DNA of 36,845 nucleotides from Oscillospiraceae bacterium (GTDB lineage Bacteria > Bacillota > Clostridia > UMGS1883), in the NCBI GenBank assembly GCA_015068735.1, contig SVJW01000013.1:1-36845 (forward strand), written 5' to 3'. Below, piece by piece: positions 25,096 through 34,366 of this stretch. The translations under genes and the position numbers were made by a program. Every line of letters begins with the position of its first letter. Position 1 is the first letter of the stretch. The notes below the pieces were generated by a model. The model had not been told where the DNA came from. It did no database searches and saw only the letters and a list, made by a program, of their open reading frames with translations.

Positions 25096-25686
25096 TTATT
25101 CTATTTCACACAATTCTTTGAACGCTTCCCAGATATCATCTCTGCCCATACCGGTTTCTGCACTGAAAGGCATCATAATATCGTCGTCTTCAAGCTCTAA
25201 TGTATAATAAATTTCATCAAGATGATCATTAAGCTTGGTTTTAGGGATTTTGTCACATTTTGTTGCAACAACAAACGCAAATCCGTGTCTTTCACGGATG
25301 TAGTTAAGCATTACAATATCATGGCTTGTAGGTTTGTGACGGGCATCTACCAAAAGTACGGTACAGGCAAGTGTTTCGCGTGTATCAAGGTATGTTTCAA
25401 TCATATTGCCCCATCTCTTTTTTTCATCCTTGCTTACCTTTGCATATCCGTACCCCGGTAAGTCAACAAAATTCAATGTATCGTCAATGTTATAGAAATT
25501 GATTGTTGCCGTTTTGCCGGGTTTGGAGCTGGTTCTTGCAAGACTGTTGCGGTTTAACATCTTATTTATGAAAGAACTTTTCCCCACGTTGCTTCGTCCT
25601 GCAAATGCAATATCCGGAAATTGAGTATCGGGATACTGCTTGGGAGAAACTGCGGAGATAGTCAGATTAACATTGTGTATATTCAC
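25096..25686 (-). CDS. engB: Ribosome biogenesis GTPase EngB/YsxC
   Basis: The 196-residue TRAFAC GTPase shows G1 [10 protein letters not shown]3 [10 protein letters not shown]4 TKCDK and G5-like SAETG. It helps late assembly of the 50S subunit and is usually essential. The start codon is GTG at 25686 with AAAGGAG upstream; it overlaps the end of lon by 20 bases. The lon-engB order is common in Bacillota. Confidence 0.96.
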   Translation of the reverse strand: MNIHNVNLTISAVSPKQYPDTQFPDIAFAGRSNVGKSSFINKMLNRNSLARTSSKPGKTATINFYNIDDTLNFVDLPGYGYAKVSKDEKKRWGNMIETYLDTRETLACTVLLVDARHKPTSHDIVMLNYIRERHGFAFVVATKCDKIPKTKLNDHLDEIYYTLELEDDDIMMPFSAETGMGRDDIWEAFKELCEIE

Positions 25687-28054
25687 GCCCCAAACTCCTT
25701 TCTTTAGTGAAGTTTATATTTCCTTTATCGGCTTTTTTCTTTTCTTTGAAGCAAAGTGCAAGTGAAAGTACTTCTTCACAATTTTCAACAGGATGGAAAG
25801 AAATCTTATCTCTTACCTCAGCAGGAATATCCTGAATGTCTTTAATATTTCCTTTAGGAATTATAATATCCGTGATTCCCATTCTGTATGCTGCAAGAGA
25901 TTTTTCTTTAAGACCACCGATAGGAAGAACTCTTCCGCGGAGAGAAATTTCGCCTGTCATAGCAATATCACTTCTTGCAGGGATTGAAGAAAGTGCACTT
26001 GCTACTGCCGTTGCAACCGTAATTCCTGCACTGGGGCCGTCTTTGGGAACAGCTCCCTCAGGGAAGTGAATGTGTATGTCCTTTTTCTCATAAAAATCAG
26101 GTTCAATTTCGAGCTTTTCTGAAATGGAACGAATGAAGGAGATGGCAGCCTGAACGGATTCTTTCATTACATCACCAAGTTTTCCGGTAATCTGGATTTT
26201 ACCGGTTCCCGGAAGCATAACAACTTCACATTGAAGTAATTCTCCGCCAACCTGCGTCCATGCAAGTCCGTTTACAACTCCGATAAGCGGTGTAACGGAA
26301 ATCTTGTCATCGGTGTATTTTTTCTCTCCAAGAAATTCTTTGAGATTTTTTTCCGTAACGGAAATATTAGAATTACCTTCTGTAAGCCTGACAACAGTCT
26401 TTCTGCATATAGTCGCAATTTCTCTTTCGAGTTTACGGACACCACCCTCACGGGTGTAGGACTGTATAATTTCTTTTATAACTTTATCTGAAATTTTAAG
26501 GTCTGATTTTTCGAGAGAGTGTTTTTTCAATTGCTTTGGAATAAGGTGCTTCTTTGCTATATTGAACTTTTCTTCAGCAGTATAGCTCGAAAGCTCAATC
26601 ACTTCAAGTCTGTCATGCAAAGGTGCAGGGACTGTGGACATATCGTTTGCAGTAGCAATGAAAAGTACCTTTGATAAATCAAGTCCAAGTTCAAGGTAAT
26701 TATCTCTGAAAGAAACATTCTGTTCTCCGTCTAAAATTTCAAGAAGGGCAGAGGAGGGGTCTCCTTTGTAGTCAGAACCGATTTTATCTATTTCATCAAG
26801 AAGTATCAATGGGTTTGAAGAACCCGCCTGTTTGAGGGCATTTACAATTCTTCCAGGCATTGCTCCTACATAGGTTTTTCTGTGACCGCGAAGCTCGGAC
26901 TCGTCTTTCATACCGCCGAGACTTATTCTTACATATTTTCTGCCTGTAGCCTCTGCTATAGATTTGGCGACAGATGTTTTACCAACACCGGGAGCGCCTA
27001 AAAGGCACAGGATACTTCCTGAAGTGTTTTTGCTTCTGTTTATAACTGCAAGCTGTTCGAGAACTCTTTCTTTAACCTTTTCGAGTCCGTAATGGTCCCT
27101 TTCAAGAATTTCCTTTGCAGCTTTAATATCCCTGTTTTCTTCTGTATATGTTTCCCAGGGAAGGTCGCAAATCAACTCAAGATAATTTCTTGCAATGTTG
27201 CTTTCGGGAGAAGAAGGGGAGAGTTTTTCAAAAATTCTGAGCTCCTTCAATGCTTTTGAATAAACTTCTTCAGGAAGAGGTTTGCTTTCTATTCTTGCAC
27301 GAAGTTCACTAATCTCGTCATCCTTGTCATCACCCAATTCTTCGCTTATTGCCTTAAGCTGTTCGCGAAGATAATACTCATGATTATGGTCATCCATTTG
27401 CTGCTTAACCTTTGCGGCAATAATGTTTTCAATGTCCAATATCTTAACTTCTTTTGTCATAATTTCGATAAGCTTTAAAATACGCTTCTTAACATTTGTA
27501 ATCTCAAGAAGTTCCTGCTTATCAACATTGTCACGGAGGAGGTTTGAAGCAATTGCATCGGAACATTCTGACGGATTTGTTTCGGGAAGGTCTTTTAAAA
27601 ATTCCTCTGTTGCAAGCTTCGGATTGAACTCAATATAATCATTTATAAGATAATGAATCTGGTTTAAAAATGCGGCATATTCCTCAACGGACAAATCGCG
27701 GTCAGTTGAGTTTTTGTAAACAACTTCACCCTCATAAAGGCTTTCTTTTACAAAAGAGCCTGTAAGTTTGCCGCGGGAAACTCCTTCTACAAGTATTCGT
27801 ATGCAACCGTCGGGAAGCTTTAGAATCTGCTTTATTTTTGCAATAACACCGAATAAATTCACATCGCTTTCCTTAGGTTCTTCGATTAAATCATTTTTCT
27901 GTGAGGCAAGGAAAATAAGCCCATCTCCTGAAATTGCTTTCATAACCGCATTTTTGCTTTTTTCACGGGCTACATCGAAGTGGAAAACTGTCTTTGGAAA
28001 TATAACAAATCCCCTTACGGGAATGATTGGTAATAATGATTTTTTTGTTGCCAT
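25667..28054 (-). CDS. lon: ATP-dependent protease Lon
   Basis: The 795-residue protein has the LonA layout: N-terminal substrate-binding domain (about 1-200, [20 protein letters not shown]), a coiled-coil linker, an AAA+ module with Walker [10 protein letters not shown] and Walker B LLDEIDKI, and a C-terminal protease domain with the Ser of PKDGPSAGI and the Lys of [10 protein letters not shown]. Lon degrades misfolded and regulatory proteins. It has its own promoter and a short leader with AAGGAT. No CIRCE or CtsR repeat was seen upstream. Confidence 0.97.
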   Translation of the reverse strand: MATKKSLLPIIPVRGFVIFPKTVFHFDVAREKSKNAVMKAISGDGLIFLASQKNDLIEEPKESDVNLFGVIAKIKQILKLPDGCIRILVEGVSRGKLTGSFVKESLYEGEVVYKNSTDRDLSVEEYAAFLNQIHYLINDYIEFNPKLATEEFLKDLPETNPSECSDAIASNLLRDNVDKQELLEITNVKKRILKLIEIMTKEVKILDIENIIAAKVKQQMDDHNHEYYLREQLKAISEELGDDKDDEISELRARIESKPLPEEVYSKALKELRIFEKLSPSSPESNIARNYLELICDLPWETYTEENRDIKAAKEILERDHYGLEKVKERVLEQLAVINRSKNTSGSILCLLGAPGVGKTSVAKSIAEATGRKYVRISLGGMKDESELRGHRKTYVGAMPGRIVNALKQAGSSNPLILLDEIDKIGSDYKGDPSSALLEILDGEQNVSFRDNYLELGLDLSKVLFIATANDMSTVPAPLHDRLEVIELSSYTAEEKFNIAKKHLIPKQLKKHSLEKSDLKISDKVIKEIIQSYTREGGVRKLEREIATICRKTVVRLTEGNSNISVTEKNLKEFLGEKKYTDDKISVTPLIGVVNGLAWTQVGGELLQCEVVMLPGTGKIQITGKLGDVMKESVQAAISFIRSISEKLEIEPDFYEKKDIHIHFPEGAVPKDGPSAGITVATAVASALSSIPARSDIAMTGEISLRGRVLPIGGLKEKSLAAYRMGITDIIIPKGNIKDIQDIPAEVRDKISFHPVENCEEVLSLALCFKEKKKADKGNINFTKERSLGREYTQC

Positions 28055-28090
28055 AACACGTATCCTTGTAGTAAAAAAATTTATAGAACC

Positions 28091-28119
28091 ATATTACCAT
28101 AACGAGGATAGAATTGCAA
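28091..28119 (-). promoter_or_regulatory. lon promoter
   Basis: Minus strand TTGCAA (28119-28114), 17 bp, TAATAT (28096-28091), giving a leader of about 30 bases. Confidence 0.55.
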
Positions 28120-28157
28120 TACTACAATCTAATATTAAATAAAAAAATCTGTCGAAA

Positions 28158-28174
28158 TTTACAAATTATTAACA
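28158..28174 (-). promoter_or_regulatory. Third WalR-type box, between lon and abrB
   Basis: Minus strand reads TGTTAA, five bases, TGTAAA, matching TGTWAH-N5-TGTWAH. It is 9 bases before the -35 of the AbrB-type gene (in reverse orientation) and 38 bases upstream of the lon -35. Which gene it serves, if any, is open. Confidence 0.4.
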
Positions 28175-28183
28175 GAATATCTG

Positions 28184-28212
28184 TTGACCTTTCCATTTGT
28201 TTTTGATATATT
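28184..28212 (+). promoter_or_regulatory. Promoter of the AbrB-type gene
   Basis: TTGACC (28184-28189), 17 bp, TATATT (28207-28212), with the start codon 33 bases downstream. Confidence 0.65.
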
Positions 28213-28244
28213 ATAATTGTAATATTTTGGAAGGGGTAATTTGT

Positions 28245-28493
28245 ATGAAATCCACAGGTATAGTGAGAAAAGTTGACGAATTAGGTAGAATAGTTCTTCC
28301 GATAGAACTCAGAAGGACATTGGGTATTGACCTCAGAGATCCTCTTGAGATTTATGTTGAGGGAGAGAGTATTGTTCTGAAAAAATACAACCCCACCTGT
28401 ATTTTCTGCGGAAACAAAGAGAATATCTTTATTTATCATGAAAAAAATGTTTGCAGCGGATGTTTGGAGGAACTTAAAAATACTGTTAAATAA
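28245..28493 (+). CDS. AbrB/SpoVT-family regulator with C-terminal CxxC pair
   Basis: The 82-residue protein has a swapped-hairpin AbrB DNA-binding domain (residues 1-47, MKSTGIVRKVDELGRIVLPI) and a short C-terminal zinc-binding-like stretch, CIFC (52-55) and CSGC (70-73). AbrB/SpoVT proteins act as transition-state or sporulation regulators. ATG 28245 has GGAAGGGG 8-15 bases upstream; an open frame continues upstream into the promoter. The paralogue cut by the right window edge begins with almost the same residues. Confidence 0.9.
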   Translation: MKSTGIVRKVDELGRIVLPIELRRTLGIDLRDPLEIYVEGESIVLKKYNPTCIFCGNKENIFIYHEKNVCSGCLEELKNTVK

Positions 28494-28504
28494 TAGAAAT
28501 CTAC

Positions 28505-28533
28505 TTGAAATCAATGCCATGCAGTGATATAAT
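28505..28533 (+). promoter_or_regulatory. Promoter nested in the upstream terminator
   Basis: TTGAAA (28505-28510), 17 bp, TATAAT (28528-28533). The -10 falls in the loop of the hairpin that terminates the AbrB-type gene. Confidence 0.65.
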
Positions 28534-28549
28534 TACTGCATGGTTTTTG
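28517..28549 (+). terminator. Terminator of the AbrB-type gene
   Basis: 9-bp stem CCATGCAGT (28517-28525) / ACTGCATGG (28535-28543), then five T. Confidence 0.75.
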
Positions 28550-28564
28550 TTAGGAGGAATTTAA

Positions 28565-28834
28565 TTGAAATCTGTAATTACTGTTATGGGTAAAGACGGT
28601 GTTGGCATTATTGCAAGAGTAAGTGCCTTTCTTGCTCAGAATAAAATTAATATTATCGATATTGCACAGACAACAAACGATGACCAGTTCCTGATGGTTA
28701 TGGTTGTTGATATGGAAACTTCATTGATTCCCTTCAACGAAGTTGTTTCGAGTTTAAAGAAGCTTGGTAGCGAAATAGGGCAGAGAATACAGGTCCGTCA
28801 CAAGACTGTGTTTGATTCTATGCACAGAATATAA
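28565..28834 (+). CDS. ACT-domain protein, UPF0237 family
   Basis: The 89-residue protein is a single ACT domain (SVITVMGKDGVGIIARVSAFLAQNKINIIDIAQT). ACT domains bind small ligands, usually amino acids. It starts at TTG 28565 with TAGGAGG upstream and is followed 17 bases later by a UPF0210 gene. These two families are regularly neighbours, which suggests a ligand-controlled pair; the ligand is unknown. Confidence 0.88.
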   Translation: MKSVITVMGKDGVGIIARVSAFLAQNKINIIDIAQTTNDDQFLMVMVVDMETSLIPFNEVVSSLKKLGSEIGQRIQVRHKTVFDSMHRI

Positions 28835-28851
28835 AGCGGGGGTGGTAATCA

Positions 28852-30204
28852 ATGATAAATCCTTTTGAAATAATGGAAACCATCAATATGGTTGACAATG
28901 AACATCTCGATATACGAACAATTACGATGGGTATTTCCCTTCTGGATTGTATCGGTCAGGATTCCGATATCGCATCTGAAAAAGTATATGATAAGGTTAC
29001 TCGCCTTGCGGAAAAGCTTGTTCCTGTTGGTGAACAGCTTGAACGAGAACAGGGAATACCGATTATTAACAAACGAATTTCAGTAACACCTATTTCTATT
29101 GTAGGCTCTGCTTGCGGTGATTATGTTAAGTTTGCAAAAGCTCTTGACAGAGCAGCGGATGCAACAGGCGTTAATTTCATCGGTGGATATTCAGCTCTCG
29201 TTCAGAAAGGCTATACAAAAGGGGAGTATGATTTTATAGAAACAATCCCCGAAGCACTTTGTACAACAAATAAAATCTGTTCCAGTGTAAATGTGGGATC
29301 AACAAAGGCAGGTATCTCTATGGATGCAGTTGCCCATATGGGACGAATTATTAAGAAAACTGCCGAAATGTCTGCTGACCGTGACGGCTTCGGCTGTGCA
29401 AAACTTGTTGTTTTTGCAAATGCAGTTGAGGACAACCCCTTTATGGCAGGTGCTTTCCACGGAACGGGTGAGGGCGAATGTGTTATAAATGTCGGTGTAA
29501 GCGGCCCGGGAGTTGTTAAAAAGGCTCTTGAAAAAGTTAAAGGTGCGGACTTTGGTGTGGTTGCCGATACAATCAAGAAAACTGCCTTTAAGATTACCCG
29601 TATGGGACAGCTTGTAGCAGGTGAAGCATCAGCAAGACTCGGTGCGCAGAGAGGTATTGTTGACCTTTCTCTTGCGCCTACGCCTGCAATCGGTGATAGC
29701 GTTGCGCACATTCTTGAAGAAATGGGTGTTGAAAAATGCGGCGCTCCCGGTACAACTGCAGCGCTTGCACTTTTAAATGACGCTGTTAAAAAAGGCGGCG
29801 TAATGGCTTCTTCGTATGTAGGTGGTCTCAGCGGTGCATTTATTCCCGTAAGTGAAGATGCAGGTATGATTGATGCCGTTAAATGCGGTGCACTTTCTCT
29901 TGAAAAACTTGAAGCAATGACTTGCGTGTGTTCTGTAGGTATAGATATGGTTGTTGTTCCCGGTGATACTTCGGCAGAGACTATTTCAGGTATCCTTGCA
30001 GATGAGGTTGCAATCGGTGTAATCAATACAAAGACAACAGCCCTCCGTATTATTCCTGCTCCAGGCAAAAAGGTAGGGGATGTGGTCGAATTCGGCGGAC
30101 TTCTCGGAACAGGACCTGTAATGCCTGTTAATCAGTACTGTTGTGTTGATTTCATTAATCGCGGTGGAAGAATTCCTGCTCCTATGCATAGCCTTAAAAA
30201 CTAA
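28852..30204 (+). CDS. UPF0210 (PFL-like, DUF711) family protein
   Basis: The 450-residue protein matches the UPF0210/DUF711 family along its length: [13 protein letters not shown] near the N-terminus, [39 protein letters not shown], the Gly-rich [12 protein letters not shown] and a C-terminal [12 protein letters not shown]. The family is related to glycyl-radical/PFL-like folds by structure only and has no assigned reaction. It is cotranscribed with the ACT-domain gene and ends at a strong terminator. The name is secure, the function unknown. Confidence 0.9.
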   Translation: MINPFEIMETINMVDNEHLDIRTITMGISLLDCIGQDSDIASEKVYDKVTRLAEKLVPVGEQLEREQGIPIINKRISVTPISIVGSACGDYVKFAKALDRAADATGVNFIGGYSALVQKGYTKGEYDFIETIPEALCTTNKICSSVNVGSTKAGISMDAVAHMGRIIKKTAEMSADRDGFGCAKLVVFANAVEDNPFMAGAFHGTGEGECVINVGVSGPGVVKKALEKVKGADFGVVADTIKKTAFKITRMGQLVAGEASARLGAQRGIVDLSLAPTPAIGDSVAHILEEMGVEKCGAPGTTAALALLNDAVKKGGVMASSYVGGLSGAFIPVSEDAGMIDAVKCGALSLEKLEAMTCVCSVGIDMVVVPGDTSAETISGILADEVAIGVINTKTTALRIIPAPGKKVGDVVEFGGLLGTGPVMPVNQYCCVDFINRGGRIPAPMHSLKN

Positions 30205-30215
30205 AAATAAGAATA

Positions 30216-30257
30216 ACAAAAACCGTGTTGGAAATTCCAACACGGTTTTGTTGTTTT
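30216..30257. terminator. Bidirectional terminator
   Basis: Long stem centred on 30234 (AACCGTGTTGGAA with its complement), flanked by A and T runs, between convergent UPF0210 and permease genes. Confidence 0.88.
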
Positions 30258-30266
30258 TAATTAATG

Positions 30267-31613
30267 TTATGCAACCTGTGTAGCGATATAAATTGCAAAC
30301 AATACGACAGAAATCCACATTATAGGTGAGATTTCTTTAATCTTACCTGTGAAGATTTTAAGTACTACCCAAGAAATCATAGCGAACATAATACCTGTTG
30401 CAATAGAATATGCAAAAGGCATCATAACAACTGCAAGGAAGCCACCGATAGCATCTGCCATATCTGTTTCAAAATCCATCTGTGTTACTGCTGAAAGCAT
30501 AAGGAGACCAACAAATAACATAGCCGGTGCTGTAGCAAATCCGGGAATAGCAAGGAAAATAGGAGCAAACGGAATAGCAAGCAAGAAGAGAATACCTGTT
30601 GTCAAAGCCGTAAGACCTGTTCTGCCACCTGCAGCTACGCCTGCTGAAGATTCAACATAACTTGTAACTGTAGATGTACCAAGACACGCACCTGCTACTG
30701 TACCAACAGCGTCTGCCATAAGAGCACCGCTTGCTTTGGGAAGGTTTCCATCCTCGTCAAGAAGATTGCCCTTGGATGCAACACCGATAAGTGTTCCTAC
30801 TGTATCGAAGATATCAGTATAAAGGAATGTAAACATTACAACTGCAAAAGAAGCGAAGTTCTCTATAACAAACTTGAAATCAAACTGGAAGAGTGCAGGA
30901 GCTGCAAAATTTGCCTTGATTGAATCCCAGGAAAGAGAAGGAATCAGAGATATGCCTTCATACCAACCCGCTAATTCTGCGATGATACCAAGAATCCAAG
31001 TTGCAAGAATACCGATCAATATGTCGCCTTTGATTTTGAAGTGATGCAATACACCGATAATAAGAAGTCCAACAACTGCAAGAACAACCTGGGGTGATCC
31101 TAAGTCGCCAAGACCTACCAATGTAGAGTCGTTATTTACAACAACGCCTGCATTAATAAGTGCAATAATTGTAATGAAAAGACCGATACCGGCAGTGATA
31201 CCAAGTTTTAAGTTTTTTGGAATTTTGTTAACCAGTGCTTCTCTGAATTTGAACAGTGAAAGAATCATGAAAACGAAACCTTCAATCAAAATAGCAGTTA
31301 AAGCAACTTTGTATGAATAACCCATACCTAAACATACTGTAAATGCAAAGAATGCATTAAGTCCCATACCGGAGGCAAGAGCTACAGGGTAGTTTGCAAA
31401 AAATGCCATGCAGATTGTAGCAATTGCTGCAGACAATGCTGTTGCCATGAATATAGCAGCAGGGCCGGGACCGTCCGGAATGATGCCTAACATACCGGGG
31501 TTAACTGCGAGAATATACGCCATTGCAAGGAATGTAGTGATACCTGCAATGATTTCGGTACGAACATTTGTACCGCGTTCCTTCAATTTGAAGAATTTGG
31601 ATAACTTATCCAT
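30267..31613 (-). CDS. NCS2-family purine (guanine/hypoxanthine) permease
   Basis: The 448-residue membrane protein has about 12-14 helices and the AzgA-type NCS2 signatures: N-terminal FKLKERGTNVRTEIIAGITTFLAMAYILAVNP, ASGMGLNAFFAF and GTSTVTSYVESSAGVAAGGRTGLTA. PbuG/PbuO-type members import guanine and hypoxanthine with protons. ATG 31613 is preceded by GGAGGG; an in-frame TTG upstream (31628) is unlikely. The leader is only about 40 bases, so there is no room for a purine riboswitch. It has its own promoter and stands alone. Confidence 0.92.
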   Translation of the reverse strand: MDKLSKFFKLKERGTNVRTEIIAGITTFLAMAYILAVNPGMLGIIPDGPGPAAIFMATALSAAIATICMAFFANYPVALASGMGLNAFFAFTVCLGMGYSYKVALTAILIEGFVFMILSLFKFREALVNKIPKNLKLGITAGIGLFITIIALINAGVVVNNDSTLVGLGDLGSPQVVLAVVGLLIIGVLHHFKIKGDILIGILATWILGIIAELAGWYEGISLIPSLSWDSIKANFAAPALFQFDFKFVIENFASFAVVMFTFLYTDIFDTVGTLIGVASKGNLLDEDGNLPKASGALMADAVGTVAGACLGTSTVTSYVESSAGVAAGGRTGLTALTTGILFLLAIPFAPIFLAIPGFATAPAMLFVGLLMLSAVTQMDFETDMADAIGGFLAVVMMPFAYSIATGIMFAMISWVVLKIFTGKIKEISPIMWISVVLFAIYIATQVA

Positions 31614-31658
31614 ATTTTTTCCCTCCAAAATTTTTATTTGAGATCATCTCTCGTGAAA

Positions 31659-31687
31659 ATTATAACATATTATAAACAATTTGTAAA
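31659..31687 (-). promoter_or_regulatory. Promoter of the NCS2 permease
   Basis: Minus strand TTTACA (31687-31682), 17 bp, TATAAT (31664-31659). An 11-bp palindrome, GAGATCATCTC (31640-31650), lies just downstream and could be an operator. Confidence 0.7.
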
Positions 31688-31732
31688 TAATGTTTTTTAT
31701 AGTAATATGTTGTTTTTATTTGTTGGAAATTG

Positions 31733-31761
31733 TTGACACTTATAACGCTAAATGATATAAT
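31733..31761 (+). promoter_or_regulatory. Perfect sigma-A promoter of the vWA-PP2C-kinase cassette
   Basis: TTGACA (31733-31738), 17 bp, TATAAT (31756-31761): all 12 consensus positions. About 45 bases of leader precede the first gene. No other promoter or terminator of note is seen before 36642, so the six genes are probably one transcript. Confidence 0.85.
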
Positions 31762-31812
31762 TATTTATTATATTTGGCTCAAAAATGTATTTAAAGTAAC
31801 AGGAGAAAACAA

Positions 31813-32157
31813 ATGGAAACAAAACTGATAGTGAAGTATCGCAGACCGAATGACAAGTGGATATGTCCTGATTGTGATGCTGAAAGTGATGTTGGCTGTA
31901 ATAGGTGTTCGGTATGCGGTTGCGAAAAGAATCCGACAGTAAATATTTTGAAAGCGTGGAGTCCTGAACTGGAAAGGGTAAACACTACTGCTTCTGTAAA
32001 GAAAGTGACTCCGGCATCCGGACACACTATGTCAGGCGGATATTCAGCCTCAGGGCATACTTCTTCAGATCCTTCTGGGGAGACAAATAATGTGGTATGG
32101 GTTGTTGTGGCGACTTTATTTATACTAATTTTCATTTTGATTATTGCTCAATCGTAA
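31813..32157 (+). CDS. Small zinc-finger membrane protein (RanBP2-like finger)
   Basis: The 114-residue protein has an N-terminal finger W16-x-C18-x2-C21-x10-C32-x2-C35, with the spacing of RanBP2-type fingers although the usual Asn is Ser25. A Ser/Thr/Gly-rich linker (55-93) and one C-terminal membrane helix (94-112) follow, with four residues after it. This is a tail-anchored layout with the finger in the cytosol. AGGAGA lies 6-11 bases before the ATG. It is the first gene of the kinase/phosphatase cassette. I do not recognise a named family; a binding or adaptor role is inference. Confidence 0.8.
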   Translation: METKLIVKYRRPNDKWICPDCDAESDVGCNRCSVCGCEKNPTVNILKAWSPELERVNTTASVKKVTPASGHTMSGGYSASGHTSSDPSGETNNVVWVVVATLFILIFILIIAQS

Positions 32158-32184
32158 AAACTTAATTTATAAGGGGGAAAAATT

Positions 32185-32691
32185 GTGTTTTGTGATAACT
32201 GCGGAAAAAGTAATGCTCGTGGAGTTTTAAAATGTGCCTACTGTGGGAATGAAATGCCAAAAATAACTGAAAGCACAGGCTTTTCAGATATTTTGACATA
32301 TAAATCTTCGGTGACAGCAGATACCACAACTTCATATGAACCAACGACGGTTAACGGTGAAGAAAGAAAGGAAAGTGGGGCAGAAATGAAAAAGGCGGGT
32401 AATGTAACAAAAAATAGCAAAATCGGTTTAATCGCACTTGCTATAAGCGTTTTGATTTTGCTGTATTCTTCATACACAAATATGAAGACAATGGAAAAAA
32501 TCGATAGTTACCGGAAAACTGTAGATCAGAAGCTTGATGCAATAAATGTAAGAATAGATGAAATTGAGACAAGGACAGACAAAATCAAGGAAGACACTTG
32601 GACTGGTTCAAAGACGGCAAATTCAGGAATACTGATGACATATTTTGCAAATCTGGAAAACCTTTACAGGTTTGTAATAAACCCCAACTGA
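32185..32691 (+). CDS. Zinc-ribbon membrane protein with coiled coil
   Basis: The 168-residue protein starts with GTG and a zinc ribbon (C3-x2-C6 and C17-x2-C20), then a Ser/Thr/Glu-rich linker (27-75), one membrane helix (about 79-97), and a coiled coil (about 98-135, MEKIDSYRKTVDQKLDAINVR in type). The C-terminal part would lie outside the cell if the ribbon is inside. AAGGGGGA is the ribosome site. It is the second gene of the cassette. The coiled coil suggests self-association; function unknown. Confidence 0.8.
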   Translation: MFCDNCGKSNARGVLKCAYCGNEMPKITESTGFSDILTYKSSVTADTTTSYEPTTVNGEERKESGAEMKKAGNVTKNSKIGLIALAISVLILLYSSYTNMKTMEKIDSYRKTVDQKLDAINVRIDEIETRTDKIKEDTWTGSKTANSGILMTYFANLENLYRFVINPN

Positions 32692-32738
32692 TTGGATTTA
32701 ATGAAAATTAAAATATAAACAATATTGGAGGAATAAAA

Positions 32739-33425
32739 ATGGCAAGCAATTATCAACTTACTTACAATGTAGACATGGTGTTCTGTATCGACTGTACAGG
32801 AAGTATGGAAAACATTATTGAAATTGTAAAGAACAACGCTCTAAACTTCTATCAGGACGTAACAGGCGTTATGGAGAAAAAACACAAGCATATCAGTCAG
32901 CTCAGAGTGCGTGTTGTTGCATTCCGTGACTACATAGCAGACAGAGAAAAAGCAATGATGGTAACAGATTTCTTCAAACTTCCCCAGGAAGCAGTAGAAT
33001 TTGAAAAATGTGTACGTAGCCTTAGAGCTGAAGGTGGCGGAGACGATCCGGAAGACGGTCTTGAGGCTCTTGCTTACGCAATGAAATCCAAATGGGATCA
33101 GGAAGGTATGAAGCGTCGTCAGGTAATCGTTGTATGGACAGATGCAGCAACTCATCCCCTTGGTTTCGGAAAAACCAGCGGCTATTATCCCAACGGTATG
33201 GCAAATGATATCCGTGAATTATCTGCATGGTGGGGCGGAGCTCAGCAGACAGGCTATATGGACAACAATGCAAAGCGTCTTCTTCTCTTTGCTCCTGATG
33301 CTCCCGACTGGAATATCATTTCTCAGAACTGGGATAACGTTCTTCACTTCCCTTCAGAAGCAGGTAATGGTCTTGCAAATCTTGAATATGAAGAAATTAT
33401 CAATACAATTTCCAACTCAATCTGA
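32739..33425 (+). CDS. vWA-domain protein (TerY/Vwk-like)
   Basis: The 228-residue protein is essentially one von Willebrand A domain. The metal site (MIDAS) is D18-C-T-G-S22-M, GGGDDPEDG (99-107) supplies the second part, and WTDAATH (133-139) the third. The D-x-T-G-S-M plus GGGD-x-PED pattern resembles vWA domains of kinase-linked families. There is no signal peptide, so it acts in the cytosol, where vWA domains usually bind protein partners through the metal. GGAGGA lies 6-11 bases before ATG. Together with the following PP2C and the kinase it forms the core of a TerY-P-type triad. Confidence 0.88.
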   Translation: MASNYQLTYNVDMVFCIDCTGSMENIIEIVKNNALNFYQDVTGVMEKKHKHISQLRVRVVAFRDYIADREKAMMVTDFFKLPQEAVEFEKCVRSLRAEGGGDDPEDGLEALAYAMKSKWDQEGMKRRQVIVVWTDAATHPLGFGKTSGYYPNGMANDIRELSAWWGGAQQTGYMDNNAKRLLLFAPDAPDWNIISQNWDNVLHFPSEAGNGLANLEYEEIINTISNSI

Positions 33426-33440
33426 TAAGAGGTTATTTGT

Positions 33441-34349
33441 ATGAAAAAAACAGGACAGGAACTGAATTCGATTTTTTCCGTGGCTGAAGAAATGGTTAAA
33501 AACAATGGTGAAGACTGTTATTTTTACGGTGTTAATGATGACGACTTCATAATAGCATCATTTGATGGTTGCGGCGGTTCAGGTTCTAAGAAGTATGAGA
33601 ATTATTCCGGTAAGACAGGTGCATACATTGCATCTCGAGCTGTATGTGGCGGTGTAGAAACATGGTTCAAGGAATCGAACAAAAGTGTTGAACTTCCGGA
33701 TTATATTCAAAAATCATTAAGCGTATGTAAGGACTATGCAGACAAAGCGGGTCGTATTATGGGCTCTTTGGGAAAGGCTTTCCCTACAACTGCGTCAATA
33801 ATAACAGGTAATACAGGAAAAAGTAAAGATTTACTCAGTATTTCCTGCTTCTGGGCAGGCGACTCAAGGTGTTATATGCTGGACGATGAAGGTTTGCATC
33901 AACTGACGACAGATGACCTTGACGGTCAGGATGCGATGAGCAATCTTACTAATGACGGTGTTATGACGAATGTTATCAATGCCTCTACACCTTTTGAAAT
34001 TCATTTCAAGGAAGTAGTGATCGATCATCCTTGTATTTTGCTTACAGCTACTGACGGTTGTTTCGGATATCTAAATTCTCCCATGGAGTTTGAACATCTT
34101 TTAATTGATACGCTTGTTGATTCTAAAAGTATTATTCAATGGAGAATTTTACTTAACGACCGAATGCATCAGGTTTCCGGAGATGATTACACTCTGTGTG
34201 TTGCTGCTTGCGGCTACAAAAACTTTGAGAATATGAGATCAAGCTTTAATAACCGAAAACAATACATAACAGACATGTACATAAACAACTCCGAAGACGT
34301 AAATGCACTTTGGGAAGTTTATAAAAATGATTATTCAAAATACTTATAA
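33441..34349 (+). CDS. PP2C-family Ser/Thr protein phosphatase
   Basis: The 302-residue protein carries the PP2C/PPM metal motifs: GED (23-25), FDGCGG (41-46), TTASI (117-121), AGDSRCYML (139-147), TDGCFGY (204-210) and GDDYTLCV (247-254). It removes phosphate from Ser/Thr with two metal ions. About 40 residues after the last motif have no recognised domain. There is no membrane segment. Starting 15 bases after the vWA gene and upstream of the kinase gene, it is the likely counter-enzyme to that kinase. Confidence 0.88.
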   Translation: MKKTGQELNSIFSVAEEMVKNNGEDCYFYGVNDDDFIIASFDGCGGSGSKKYENYSGKTGAYIASRAVCGGVETWFKESNKSVELPDYIQKSLSVCKDYADKAGRIMGSLGKAFPTTASIITGNTGKSKDLLSISCFWAGDSRCYMLDDEGLHQLTTDDLDGQDAMSNLTNDGVMTNVINASTPFEIHFKEVVIDHPCILLTATDGCFGYLNSPMEFEHLLIDTLVDSKSIIQWRILLNDRMHQVSGDDYTLCVAACGYKNFENMRSSFNNRKQYITDMYINNSEDVNALWEVYKNDYSKYL

Positions 34350-34366
34350 TGAAATGAGGTTTTAAT

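Noticed and set aside
28055..28157. CIRCE or CtsR heat-shock operator at lon
   Set aside because: Neither the nine-base inverted repeat of CIRCE nor the tandem heptads of CtsR were found.
29211..30068. Minus-strand open frame (285 codons) inside the UPF0210 gene
   Set aside because: Composition (Ser/Pro/Ala runs) is that of a reading-frame shadow, and the plus-strand gene matches its family over its whole length.
31614..31658. Purine riboswitch before the NCS2 permease
   Set aside because: The leader from the predicted start site is about 40 bases, too short, and no conserved riboswitch core was seen.
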